A stretch of 43,476 bases of DNA from an uncultured Cyclobacteriaceae bacterium (GTDB taxonomy: Bacteria > Bacteroidota > Bacteroidia > Cytophagales > Cyclobacteriaceae): positions 1-43,476 of the forward strand of contig CANLOE010000059.1 of NCBI GenBank assembly GCA_947492745.1, read 5' to 3'. This document shows, one piece after another, positions 1 to 7,732 of the stretch. The position numbers were made by a program, and so were the translations under genes. Positions within the stretch are counted from its first letter, which is position 1. The number at the start of each line of letters is the position of its first letter. The notes below the pieces were generated by a model. It was not told where the DNA came from. It searched no databases and saw nothing but the letters and a program-made list of their open reading frames with translations.

Positions 1-72
1 CGCGAGGATTGTCAACGCAGAGTGAAGCAAAATGAACAGGAAGATAGGCGATATTTAAAAGCTAAGTTTGTA
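1..72 (+). repeat. Family A palindromic repeat (copy A1, left part cut by window edge)
   Basis: This is the right part of the 159-bp family A element, running into the window from upstream. It ends with the A terminal repeat (TAAGTTTGTA) and is followed by TTA, which fits the TAA/TTA flank seen at other copies. It ends 43 nt ahead of the OYE start codon. TAAGTTTG at 63-70 matches the Bacteroidota -7 box TAnnTTTG. Confidence 0.85.
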
Positions 73-115
73 TTATTCACAAATAACACTATATCAAACA
101 TTCAAAAAATCTTTT

Positions 116-1201
116 ATGAAATTACTCAGTGAATTTAAACTCGGGAACATTACATTAAAAAACAGAACAGTCATGGCCCCACTGACGCGATGCCGAGCTA
201 TAGACAATATCCCCAATGACCTTATGGCCAAGTATTACGCACAAAGAGCCGGTGCAGGTCTGCTGATTACCGAAGGGACGGCACCATCACCCAACGGCTT
301 GGGATATGCAAGGATACCGGGAGTATATTCGGAAGCACAGATCTCCGGCTGGAAAAAGGTCACTGATGCAGTTCATGAAAACAATGGTAAGATCTTCTTA
401 CAGATCATGCACACAGGTAGGGTTTCGCATCCTAATAATATGCCGGAAGGTGCCAAGGTACTTGCCCCCTCAGCGATAGCACTTTCAGGAAAAATGTATA
501 CCGATGAGGAAGGGGAGCAACCTTATCCCATACCTCAGGAAATGACCGTACAAGAGATAGAAGAAGCGATAGAAGAGTATGTAACAGGAGCTAAAAATGC
601 CATCAAGGCAGGCTTCGATGGTGTGGAAATCCATGCTGCCAATGGCTATCTCGCCAATCAGTTTATAAGTCCTATAACCAATAAGCGGAAAGATGAGTAC
701 GGCGGAAGTATAGATAATAGACTAAAGTTTGTTCTTGAAGTAGCCCAAAGGGTTACGGCGGCTATAGGAGCAGAGCGCACGGGTATACGAATTTCTCCTT
801 ATGGGGTCTTCAATGACCTAGGCCCATTTGAAGGTATCGATGCTACTTATGAGCAGCTGGCCAAAGCTATGGGAGAACTGGGCTTGGTATACCTACATAC
901 CGTAGATCATGAGGACATGGGAGCACCGGCCGTACCCAATGCTATTAAAGAAACTGTAAGAAAAGCCTTCGGTGGTACCATCATCGCGAGTGGAGGCTTG
1001 AACGGAGACAGTGCGGAGGCGATTCTACAGTCCGGAGATGCCGAGCTGACTGCCTTTGGAAGACCATTCATATCCAACCCCGATCTAGCAAAACGTTTTG
1101 AACACAATCTGGATTTAACAGAGCCGAATCAAGACCTGTTCTATACGCCTGGGGCCGAGGGCTATACCGATTATCCAGTAGCTAGCACTGCCAGTGTATG
1201 A
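116..1201 (+). CDS. nemA: Old Yellow Enzyme family alkene reductase (NemA-like)
   Basis: This 361-aa protein is a cytoplasmic FMN-dependent, NAD(P)H-using ene-reductase of the OYE/NemA class, which reduces activated C=C bonds, N-ethylmaleimide or nitro compounds. It is a single TIM barrel of the usual family length. Visible marks are the N-terminal APLTRCRA segment, QIMHTGR around residue 99, and HAANGY with His173, Asn176 (substrate-binding pair) and Tyr178 (proton donor). SGGL and FGRPFISNPDLAKR near the C-terminus form the FMN phosphate site. I chose the ATG at 116; a longer frame opens with TTG at 68 but would add residues encoded by the end of repeat A1. The gene is monocistronic: the next gene is convergent and a terminator lies at 1553-1590. 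The family is clear; the substrate is not. Confidence 0.93.
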   Translation: MKLLSEFKLGNITLKNRTVMAPLTRCRAIDNIPNDLMAKYYAQRAGAGLLITEGTAPSPNGLGYARIPGVYSEAQISGWKKVTDAVHENNGKIFLQIMHTGRVSHPNNMPEGAKVLAPSAIALSGKMYTDEEGEQPYPIPQEMTVQEIEEAIEEYVTGAKNAIKAGFDGVEIHAANGYLANQFISPITNKRKDEYGGSIDNRLKFVLEVAQRVTAAIGAERTGIRISPYGVFNDLGPFEGIDATYEQLAKAMGELGLVYLHTVDHEDMGAPAVPNAIKETVRKAFGGTIIASGGLNGDSAEAILQSGDAELTAFGRPFISNPDLAKRFEHNLDLTEPNQDLFYTPGAEGYTDYPVASTASV

Positions 1202-1305
1202 TTATACGATCATGGCGCAGCCCTATACCAATCCGGGATGCAGCTAATTGATATAGATTGGTATTTGTGTACTCAATGGAGTGTAAAATTCTAATCTGCA
1301 ATTTA

Positions 1306-1527
1306 AGAGACTGTTTTAAACTGTATCTTTTTCTTTCTTATGTACTTCTTTTGGTGCCTGATTTCGTTGAAATTTCCGCTAGCTAGCGCGACATGCTATC
1401 TTTGTCAATAGCTCACGCGGCAGAAGGCCCCTTCACTAATAACGCCCTCGGGGCATTATTTTAACGCTCGGTCCTATCTAAAATAAGTGATAACAAATTC
1501 TAAAATAATATCTTCAAAACAGTCTCT
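1306..1527 (+). repeat. Family E inverted-repeat element (copy E1)
   Basis: This 222-bp non-coding element has AGAGACTGTTTT ends in inverted orientation and an internal GCTAGCTAGCGC palindrome. A close copy lies at 18294-18513. It sits between the OYE stop codon and the terminator at 1553. No transposase is encoded, so it looks like a MITE. TSDs are not clear. Confidence 0.8.
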
Positions 1528-1552
1528 AAATAAATGAAATTTAGAATGCCTC

Positions 1553-1590
1553 ACCGCTCTTCTTTACAAAAGAAGAGCGGTTGTTTTTTA
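1553..1590 (+). terminator. Rho-independent terminator
   Basis: A perfect 13-bp stem (ACCGCTCTTCTTT at 1553-1565, its complement at 1569-1581) with a 3-nt ACA loop is followed by a T-rich tract at 1582-1590. It is most likely the terminator of the OYE gene; repeat E1 separates the two. Confidence 0.85.
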
Positions 1591-1658
1591 TAGCATAAAA
1601 AAAGAACCCGATTAAAACAGTATAATCGACCATAGTCGTTTACCCCCTTAAAGGATTT

Positions 1659-1828
1659 AATCCAGATCATGCGTTGGAACGTCGTAACGAGGGTTTAAAT
1701 AGCAATACATCAGGGAGCTTTATTGGATTTAGCAGGGCACTGCTATGGTGAATTCAAAAAACGTAGTGCAACGACCGGTTTTCAGCTATTTAGATTCGCA
1801 GTAGATTTTTCAATGTATGATCCGGGTT
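1659..1828 (+). repeat. Family B palindromic repeat (copy B1)
   Basis: About 170 bp with near-inverted ends (aatCCAGATCATGCG and GATCCGGGTT) and a central hairpin around GCACTGCTATGGTG. It is near-identical to B3 at 13193-13362. TAA-like trinucleotides flank it. Non-coding. Confidence 0.8.
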
Positions 1829-1966
1829 TAAGTTGAATTGAGGTCAACATTCGTTGAATCCGAATTGTAAAATCTTATTTATTCTGCAATATTTACTTAA
1901 ACCTTTTCAACTTAAAACCATAAACGACCAATGTTTCTAATTAATCCGATTTGAGACTATTACTTT

Positions 1967-2134
1967 AACCCAAAATGATCAATAGAGAACCTATTCCGCG
2001 CATAAATAGCTTCATACCGGAAGCTTTACCCACCGGTCTTCATTCACCATAGCGGTGCTATGCCGAACGAATACAAATGGCCGGTATTTTGCTATTGATA
2101 CGCTCATCACGATTTCTATCGATCAATTTGGGTT
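1967..2134 (+). repeat. Family C palindromic repeat (copy C1)
   Basis: 168 bp running from AACCCAAAATGATCAATAG to GATCAATTTGGGTT, with a central CATAGC-GGT-GCTATG hairpin. It matches C2, C3 and C4. TTAA-type sequence flanks both ends. Confidence 0.82.
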
Positions 2135-2144
2135 AATCGTATGA

Positions 2145-2306
2145 TGAAGTGATTCGGACTTTTTATTTTATAGCGAAATCAAAGATTTTCTGTCCTAATA
2201 AAGCTTTTTTTGAGTGCCATAACCAGTGTTATCTTGCGATAGAAAAGTCAAAATCAAGGTGGATAAGTTGAATTTGCAATCGAAAGAAGAAATCCAAATC
2301 ACCTCA
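2145..2306 (+). repeat. Family F inverted-repeat element (copy F1)
   Basis: About 162 bp, opening with TGAAGTGATTCGGACTTTTT and closing with AATCCAAATCACCTCA, an imperfect inverted repeat. Copies with the same ends occur at 10467-10630 and, truncated, at 13445-13564. The stretch 2307-2472 after it shows no gene or repeat that I can name. Confidence 0.65.
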
Positions 2307-2472
2307 TTGACAATAGCCCTTGCGGTTATTCAAGAACAGGAGTTTTTTTAGACTATCGGAATTATACTCATTGTACAAAACCGGTAATTTAAAAAAACTC
2401 TATGGTCAATTGTATTGTAAACGAAATGCCGATGGGGCCTTATCCATATTTAAAGTACGACCGGTTCCATTT

Positions 2473-3879
2473 TTAAAGCATCGGCTTTTTTTCTGGAGTA
2501 TACATGATCGCATTTCTATCCGTAATCAATAGATTGCAAAAACCTGCGATGATCAAGCTGATACCTGCGATGACCATAGCATTGATCGTATCTTCTCCCA
2601 AAAGCTTATAAGCTAGATTGACACCGCCCAAGGCGGCGATGATCTGTGGTATGACGATGAACATATTGAAAATACCCATGACAACCCCCATTTTCTTGGG
2701 ATCTACTGAGCTGGACAGCATCGCATAGGGCATAGATAGGATACTGCCCCAAGCAAAACCTACCAATACGAACGAGAGTATCAACCACTCTGGCGAAGGA
2801 ATGAAATACATCGATATGAAACCAATACCACCCAAAATCAACGAAGCAAAGTGCAACCACTTTCTATTGATGCTCTTACGTGAGGTGTACAATGTCAATA
2901 ACAGTGCGAAGGCCATAGAGGAAAGTCCGTAGACTCCCATATAACTGCCTACTTTATTGGATGCCTTCTGAAAGTCTGTATTGGCCTGTTCAAAGGCCGC
3001 TCTTCCTTCAGCTTTTGTCAATACATAAGTACTTTCTATGGGCTGTGGGGTCTTGAATACATGCTCTGTCAGGGCAGGATTGGCCAAACTCCACATCGTA
3101 AAAAATGCAAACCAACTAAAGAACTGTATCAGGCCCAATTTCTTCATGGTCAAAGGCATACTGCCGATGTTCTCCAGAATATCGGTGATGAAGCTGTTTT
3201 TCTTCTTCTTTTCCGCTTCAAACTCTTCCATATCTTCGGGTGGGTACTCCTGAGTGGTCAATACAGTATAGAGCACCGCTGCCAGAAAAACAAACCCGCC
3301 TATGGAAAATGCTACTTTCAATGACATCGGTATCGTACCTGCGGCGGCCTCATCACTTACTCCTAGTTGTGATACTACCCAAGGGAGATTGCTCGCAACC
3401 CAAGTGCCGATACCGATGATGAGGGTCTGGGTCACGAAACCATAGGAACGTTGCTCCTCCGGAAGCTTATCCGCTACCAGTGCACGGAAAGGCTCCATGG
3501 ATACATTGATAGAAGCATCCAATACCCATAAGCAGCCCGCCGCGAACCACAAAGTAGGAGAGTGGGGCACTAAAAAAAGAATGAGTGAACTCAGTACAGC
3601 TCCTATTAAAAAAAACGGTCTCCGTCTTCCCCATTTTGGACTCCAGGTACGATCGCTCATATAACCAATGATGGGCTGTACGACCAGCCCCGTCAGTGGG
3701 GCAGCAATCCACAGTAGTGGTATAGCCTCTTTTTCGGCACCGAGTGTCTGAAATATCCGCGACATGAAACCACCCTGTAGGGCAAACCCAAACTGAATGC
3801 CGAGAAAACCAAAACTCATGTTCCATATCTGCCAAAAGCTCAGTCTTGGCTTGGAGGAAAGTATAGAAGTATTTTTCAT
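2473..3879 (-). CDS. MFS sugar transporter, SLC45/maltose-transporter type
   Basis: This 468-aa inner-membrane protein has about 12 hydrophobic segments. It resembles the SLC45/sucrose-type transporters that import maltose or maltodextrins by cation symport in Bacteroidota. The main mark is the loop 2-3 motif DRTWSPKWGRRRPF, with GRRRPF typical of that group. It is the last gene of a minus-strand cluster, 32 nt after the GH13 gene at 3912-5309. Its company of GH13 and GH31 enzymes makes a short alpha-glucan the likely cargo: sugars released outside the cytoplasm would be taken in here. The substrate is inferred from context. Confidence 0.88.
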   Translation of the reverse strand: MKNTSILSSKPRLSFWQIWNMSFGFLGIQFGFALQGGFMSRIFQTLGAEKEAIPLLWIAAPLTGLVVQPIIGYMSDRTWSPKWGRRRPFFLIGAVLSSLILFLVPHSPTLWFAAGCLWVLDASINVSMEPFRALVADKLPEEQRSYGFVTQTLIIGIGTWVASNLPWVVSQLGVSDEAAAGTIPMSLKVAFSIGGFVFLAAVLYTVLTTQEYPPEDMEEFEAEKKKKNSFITDILENIGSMPLTMKKLGLIQFFSWFAFFTMWSLANPALTEHVFKTPQPIESTYVLTKAEGRAAFEQANTDFQKASNKVGSYMGVYGLSSMAFALLLTLYTSRKSINRKWLHFASLILGGIGFISMYFIPSPEWLILSFVLVGFAWGSILSMPYAMLSSSVDPKKMGVVMGIFNMFIVIPQIIAALGGVNLAYKLLGEDTINAMVIAGISLIIAGFCNLLITDRNAIMYTPEKKPML

Positions 3880-3911
3880 TTTTGCTAAATTCTATTTAAA
3901 ACCACTTTAGA

Positions 3912-5309
3912 TCAATCGACGAATACGCTGTAGCCCCAAGCTTCCAATGGAAAGTCCTCGTCTTTTGAAATCTTTATATCCTGTTGCGTAAATACATCCC
4001 GATGCGTACCAAAACTCCCTTTATCGCCGATTTGAAAACTTTGCGGTTCATCGCTTAGGTTAAGCAGCACAGTGACTCGATTTCCCTCCCGCTCACGGTA
4101 GAAAGCATAGACATGTTCGCTGGCACCCTTGGTATTTATCCTTTGGACGGGACCACCGTATTCACCATTCCATAGTGCTTTATTCTCTTTTTTCAAGCGA
4201 ATCAGCGTCGTGTAGAAATCGGCAAGTTCCAGCTCACTCCAGTCAATCTCTCCTTTAGTAAAAAAGGGCAGACGCTCGTCCATTCCGGCCTCTTGCCCAC
4301 CATAGATCAAGGGCATGCCCTGTAAAGTAGAAGCGAGTACGGCAAAGGTTTCTGCTCCTTCTCCGAAACGTTCGTAAACGGTGCCGTTCCAGGCATTTTC
4401 ATCATGGTTACTTGTAAAATTCATTTTGATGTCCTCTAGTGCATAAGTAGCGGTATATTTGTCCAGATAGGCATCAATGGAGTCGGCATTGGCTTCCTTT
4501 TTAGCGATAGCGTTGAGTAGGTGATGGAAGGTCCAGCCATAGCTCATATGGAAAGCGTCACGGTGCATTTTGGGTTCATCCCATTCGGCCAGCATGAAAA
4601 GATCTTTTTCCTTGTCCAGAGCTTTTTTTGCCTTGTTCCAAAATACCATAGGTACTTCGCCGGCGACATCACAACGAAAGCCATCGATATTGGCCGTCTT
4701 CACCCAGAACAGCATTTCCTCGATCATGGCGGTATGCAAGGCTTCGTTATCATAATCCAGGTCTGCGACGTCTTCCCAGTCCGGATTGGGGGCCACAATA
4801 GCACCTAAACTATCTTTTGTATAGAAATCGGGTCTTTCCTCTATCCAGTGATGGTCCCAAGCGGTATGATTGGCCACCCAGTCCAGAATAACATACATCC
4901 CCATAGCATGGGCTTTTTTGACCAAGGCTTTGAAATCTTCCACATTACCATACTCTGAGTGGACTGCCGTATAGTCCCGGATGGAGTAGTAACTACCGAG
5001 ATCTTCCGGGCCTTCCTTTCTTTTTTCAATACCTATAGGTTGTATGGGCATGACCCATAGTATGCCCACACCCATAGCTTGTAGTCTTGGGAGATGCGCT
5101 TCAAAGGCTTTTAGGGTTCCCTCAGGGGTATATTGCCGGATATTTACCTCATAGATGGTGAGTTCCTTGACCAATTCGGGAAAGTTGACCTTTTCCTCCT
5201 CCAAAACAGGTGCTTGCCGCGCCTCCTGCTTCGGTGAGCTACAGGATAAGAAAAAAGTACATAGGCCTAGACCTACAAGGACCGTTGACCTTGAATTTAA
5301 AGTAAACAT
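3912..5309 (-). CDS. Secreted GH13 alpha-amylase family lipoprotein
   Basis: This 465-aa glycoside hydrolase family 13 enzyme should act on alpha-1,4-glucans. A signal peptide ends in lipobox LSC (Cys23), so it is probably anchored in the periplasm or on the outer membrane. All four GH13 signatures are present: region I DWVANH (143-148), region II GFRCDVA with nucleophile Asp214, region III LAEWDEP with acid/base Glu242, and region IV SNHD (His302, Asp303). The catalytic set is therefore intact. It is shorter than its neighbour at 5321 and lacks that protein's N-terminal beta-sandwich domains. The gap to the upstream GH13 gene is 11 nt, so they are almost certainly co-transcribed. The exact product (maltose, glucose or longer) cannot be read from sequence. 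Confidence 0.92.
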   Translation of the reverse strand: MFTLNSRSTVLVGLGLCTFFLSCSSPKQEARQAPVLEEEKVNFPELVKELTIYEVNIRQYTPEGTLKAFEAHLPRLQAMGVGILWVMPIQPIGIEKRKEGPEDLGSYYSIRDYTAVHSEYGNVEDFKALVKKAHAMGMYVILDWVANHTAWDHHWIEERPDFYTKDSLGAIVAPNPDWEDVADLDYDNEALHTAMIEEMLFWVKTANIDGFRCDVAGEVPMVFWNKAKKALDKEKDLFMLAEWDEPKMHRDAFHMSYGWTFHHLLNAIAKKEANADSIDAYLDKYTATYALEDIKMNFTSNHDENAWNGTVYERFGEGAETFAVLASTLQGMPLIYGGQEAGMDERLPFFTKGEIDWSELELADFYTTLIRLKKENKALWNGEYGGPVQRINTKGASEHVYAFYREREGNRVTVLLNLSDEPQSFQIGDKGSFGTHRDVFTQQDIKISKDEDFPLEAWGYSVFVD

Positions 5310-5320
5310 AGACGAAAACG

Positions 5321-7732
5321 TTATAGTTTAGTTGGTGAAAATGTAATCACTTCGAAAGAATAAGCCGGTACTTCTACCTGCGCGCTCTTTGAGAGCTTTC
5401 CCTCAAAATGAAGGTTCATCGGAGTATCTTTGATCTGATAGTCAATCAAATCGAACACCTTCGGTACTTTTGATTTATTGAAAATAAGAAGAACATGTTC
5501 ATTGAAGTAGGAGCGCTGGATGATGAGTCCATTATGACCACTGGTTTTCATTTTGATATCGCCATACATCAAGGCTAAGCTCGTTTTTCTTAAGGCGATG
5601 AGCTTTGATGTTGTCCTTCGGGTCCAAAGTTCATGCTGCTTCAAACTGTCGAAGCGCATCATTCTTCTATTATCCGGGTCATTACCTCCAGGACTACCGA
5701 TTTCATCACCATAATAGATGACGGGAATCCCGGGAATCCCCATCATAAAGGCTGTCAAAGAAGTCAATTTGCGATAAGCTAGGCTGTCCTGAACTTCAAT
5801 CTGTCGGGTCCAGCCGGCCAGCTTAGCATCTTCATCAAATCTTAGAGAACCATCGGCATAGGAAATGAAGCGCGCACGGTCTTGGTTGCCGGTAATATAG
5901 CCCATCAGGTTATGTTCACCATAATAGGCCAAGCTTTCCTTCAATGAAGAGGTCAAGTGCACAAAAGGAACTTCCGGCTTGGCAAAAGTCGCGACGGCAT
6001 CATCATAAACATTAAAGTCGAACTGCGCATCGAGCATACCCATGTTAATATAACTATTGATCAGCTCTCGGCTACCATAGGTTTCTCCGATTTGATACAC
6101 TGTCTTATCACTGGGCAGTTCCGATTTTATCTTTTGGGTCAGGGTCCTCCAGAACATTAGCGGTATATGTTTGGTGGCATCATGCCGAAGGCCGTCCAGG
6201 TCGTAGGTCTGTAACCAGTACAGCGCAGAGTCGGTCATGGGGTCCACGATTTCGGGTCTTGATAGATCCAAAGTGGGTAGAAAGGTATCGAACCAAGTCG
6301 TTAATCGATGTTCATCCCACCTTTCCGTATTGAGTGTGCCATCAGGAAGATGGAGCTTTGTTGCCCAGTCTTTGTGTTGTTGGTATACGGGATGTTCTTC
6401 ATGCACATGATTGGCCACATAGTCCAGCAAGATATTCATGTCCCGCTCATGCGCCAGTGTCACCAGTTCTTTCAGCTCTTCTGAGGTGCCAAACCTCATA
6501 TCCACCTTGGTAGAGGAGATGGGCCAGTATCCATGATATCCGGAGAAGGTAGTAGAAGGCTTAGGATAGTGACCATAGGCACCCATTGGGTTTTGGGTAA
6601 TTGGTGAAAGCCACAATGTATTGATACCCAATTGCTGAAAGTAGCCTTCCCGTAGTTTTTGGGTTATCCCGACAAGGTCACCACCCTTATAATTGGCTTT
6701 GGGATGAACGGTCTTATCGGGTACGGGTCGGTCGTTTTTGAGGTTACCATTGAAAAAACGATCGACCATCAGAAAATAGAGGATATGGGCTTCTTTATCA
6801 CTGCGCTGTAGTTGTTCATAATGAGAGAGTACCTGTCCACTGTCCAAGGGTATCAAGAGCTCATTCGATGCGCCGTTCTTATTATAGGCCCATACTCTCA
6901 TAAAAGAGCGGTCCTTGAGTTTGGCTTCTTTCGGGATGGTGAGGTTTAGGGTCAATCCATCGGGGCTTTGTTCGATAAAGCTTTCGTTCAGCAGAAAATT
7001 ATCCCAGTAGACCAGTAGTCCCTTAGTGGGAAGGCTGCTCGCCAGGCTAAGCTTATCCTTTTCATAACTGACCGTCGTCAATCGGGGGAGTTCCTCTGGC
7101 GGAGTTCTGGGAATGTCGATGAGTGAGTTTTTGCCCCCATTGCCATTACCCACAGACTGCGCGTTCGCGCTATCGAGCATCTCTTGACCATCTACGACCA
7201 TCAAATATTGATAGCGCCCGGGATTCAACCGCACTTCTGTGGTAAAAGCACTTCCTTTTTTCTTCAATGAAGTATTGGCGGGGTTCCAGTTGTTGAACTC
7301 ACCCTTTACACTCACCTGATCAGCCTGCCCTGAGTAGGTCAGCGATACAGTGGTTTTGTTCGCTCTCTTAAGGAGAATATCATAATGCTGGCCTTTCGAC
7401 CAGAGACTGAGGTTGCCCAGCGCATCAGGTAGTGTCCCCTTGAGTATCAAACGACTCTGCTGTACATCGGGAACAAGACCGGTAGTCACCGTAACGGAAT
7501 CGATACGAGCTGTGGACAGTACATAGTCCTCCAGGATAACCACTGTTTCCTTTTCATTGAGCGTGATGGGAGAGGCTTTACCGGCAATAAGTCCATCATC
7601 TACAATATCGGGCATCGGAGCCTTGATACTGCTATGGCATGCTATCGTCAATAGCCCCACCGCTATACAATAAAGGTATGAACGAAGTCCTCGGATGATA
7701 TTACCAGTTGACTTCGATGCTATCGTCTTCAT
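5321..7732 (-). CDS. GH13 lipoprotein with N-terminal CBM48-like domain (cyclomaltodextrinase/neopullulanase type)
   Basis: This roughly 803-aa protein has a lipobox (TIAC, Cys32), a CBM48/early-set domain around residues 128-208 (SVKGEFNNWNP, GRYQYLMVVDG), a second beta-rich stretch, then a GH13 barrel. Signatures are LLDYVANHV (region I, about 436-444), GLRHDA with nucleophile Asp518, and IGETYG with acid/base Glu550. Region IV reads GNQDRAR, with Gln617 where most GH13 enzymes have the transition-state His. The architecture suits a periplasmic or surface enzyme debranching or cleaving maltodextrins or cyclodextrins. The start is uncertain: ATG at 7747 or 7732; both overlap the 3' end of the GH31 gene, which implies translational coupling. 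I used 7732, the shorter signal peptide. Confidence 0.88.
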   Translation of the reverse strand: MKTIASKSTGNIIRGLRSYLYCIAVGLLTIACHSSIKAPMPDIVDDGLIAGKASPITLNEKETVVILEDYVLSTARIDSVTVTTGLVPDVQQSRLILKGTLPDALGNLSLWSKGQHYDILLKRANKTTVSLTYSGQADQVSVKGEFNNWNPANTSLKKKGSAFTTEVRLNPGRYQYLMVVDGQEMLDSANAQSVGNGNGGKNSLIDIPRTPPEELPRLTTVSYEKDKLSLASSLPTKGLLVYWDNFLLNESFIEQSPDGLTLNLTIPKEAKLKDRSFMRVWAYNKNGASNELLIPLDSGQVLSHYEQLQRSDKEAHILYFLMVDRFFNGNLKNDRPVPDKTVHPKANYKGGDLVGITQKLREGYFQQLGINTLWLSPITQNPMGAYGHYPKPSTTFSGYHGYWPISSTKVDMRFGTSEELKELVTLAHERDMNILLDYVANHVHEEHPVYQQHKDWATKLHLPDGTLNTERWDEHRLTTWFDTFLPTLDLSRPEIVDPMTDSALYWLQTYDLDGLRHDATKHIPLMFWRTLTQKIKSELPSDKTVYQIGETYGSRELINSYINMGMLDAQFDFNVYDDAVATFAKPEVPFVHLTSSLKESLAYYGEHNLMGYITGNQDRARFISYADGSLRFDEDAKLAGWTRQIEVQDSLAYRKLTSLTAFMMGIPGIPVIYYGDEIGSPGGNDPDNRRMMRFDSLKQHELWTRRTTSKLIALRKTSLALMYGDIKMKTSGHNGLIIQRSYFNEHVLLIFNKSKVPKVFDLIDYQIKDTPMNLHFEGKLSKSAQVEVPAYSFEVITFSPTKL

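Noticed and set aside
68-115. TTG start for the OYE gene
   Set aside because: It begins in the end of repeat A1; the family's N-terminus fits the ATG at 116.
1306-1527. Family E considered as a group II intron or a small regulatory RNA
   Set aside because: It has terminal inverted repeats and nested insertions typical of mobile elements, and no domain V-like hairpin or dedicated promoter was seen.
4521-4808. Plus-strand open frames opposite the GH13 and GH31 genes
   Set aside because: They are antisense shadows of well-supported minus-strand enzymes and have no protein features of their own.
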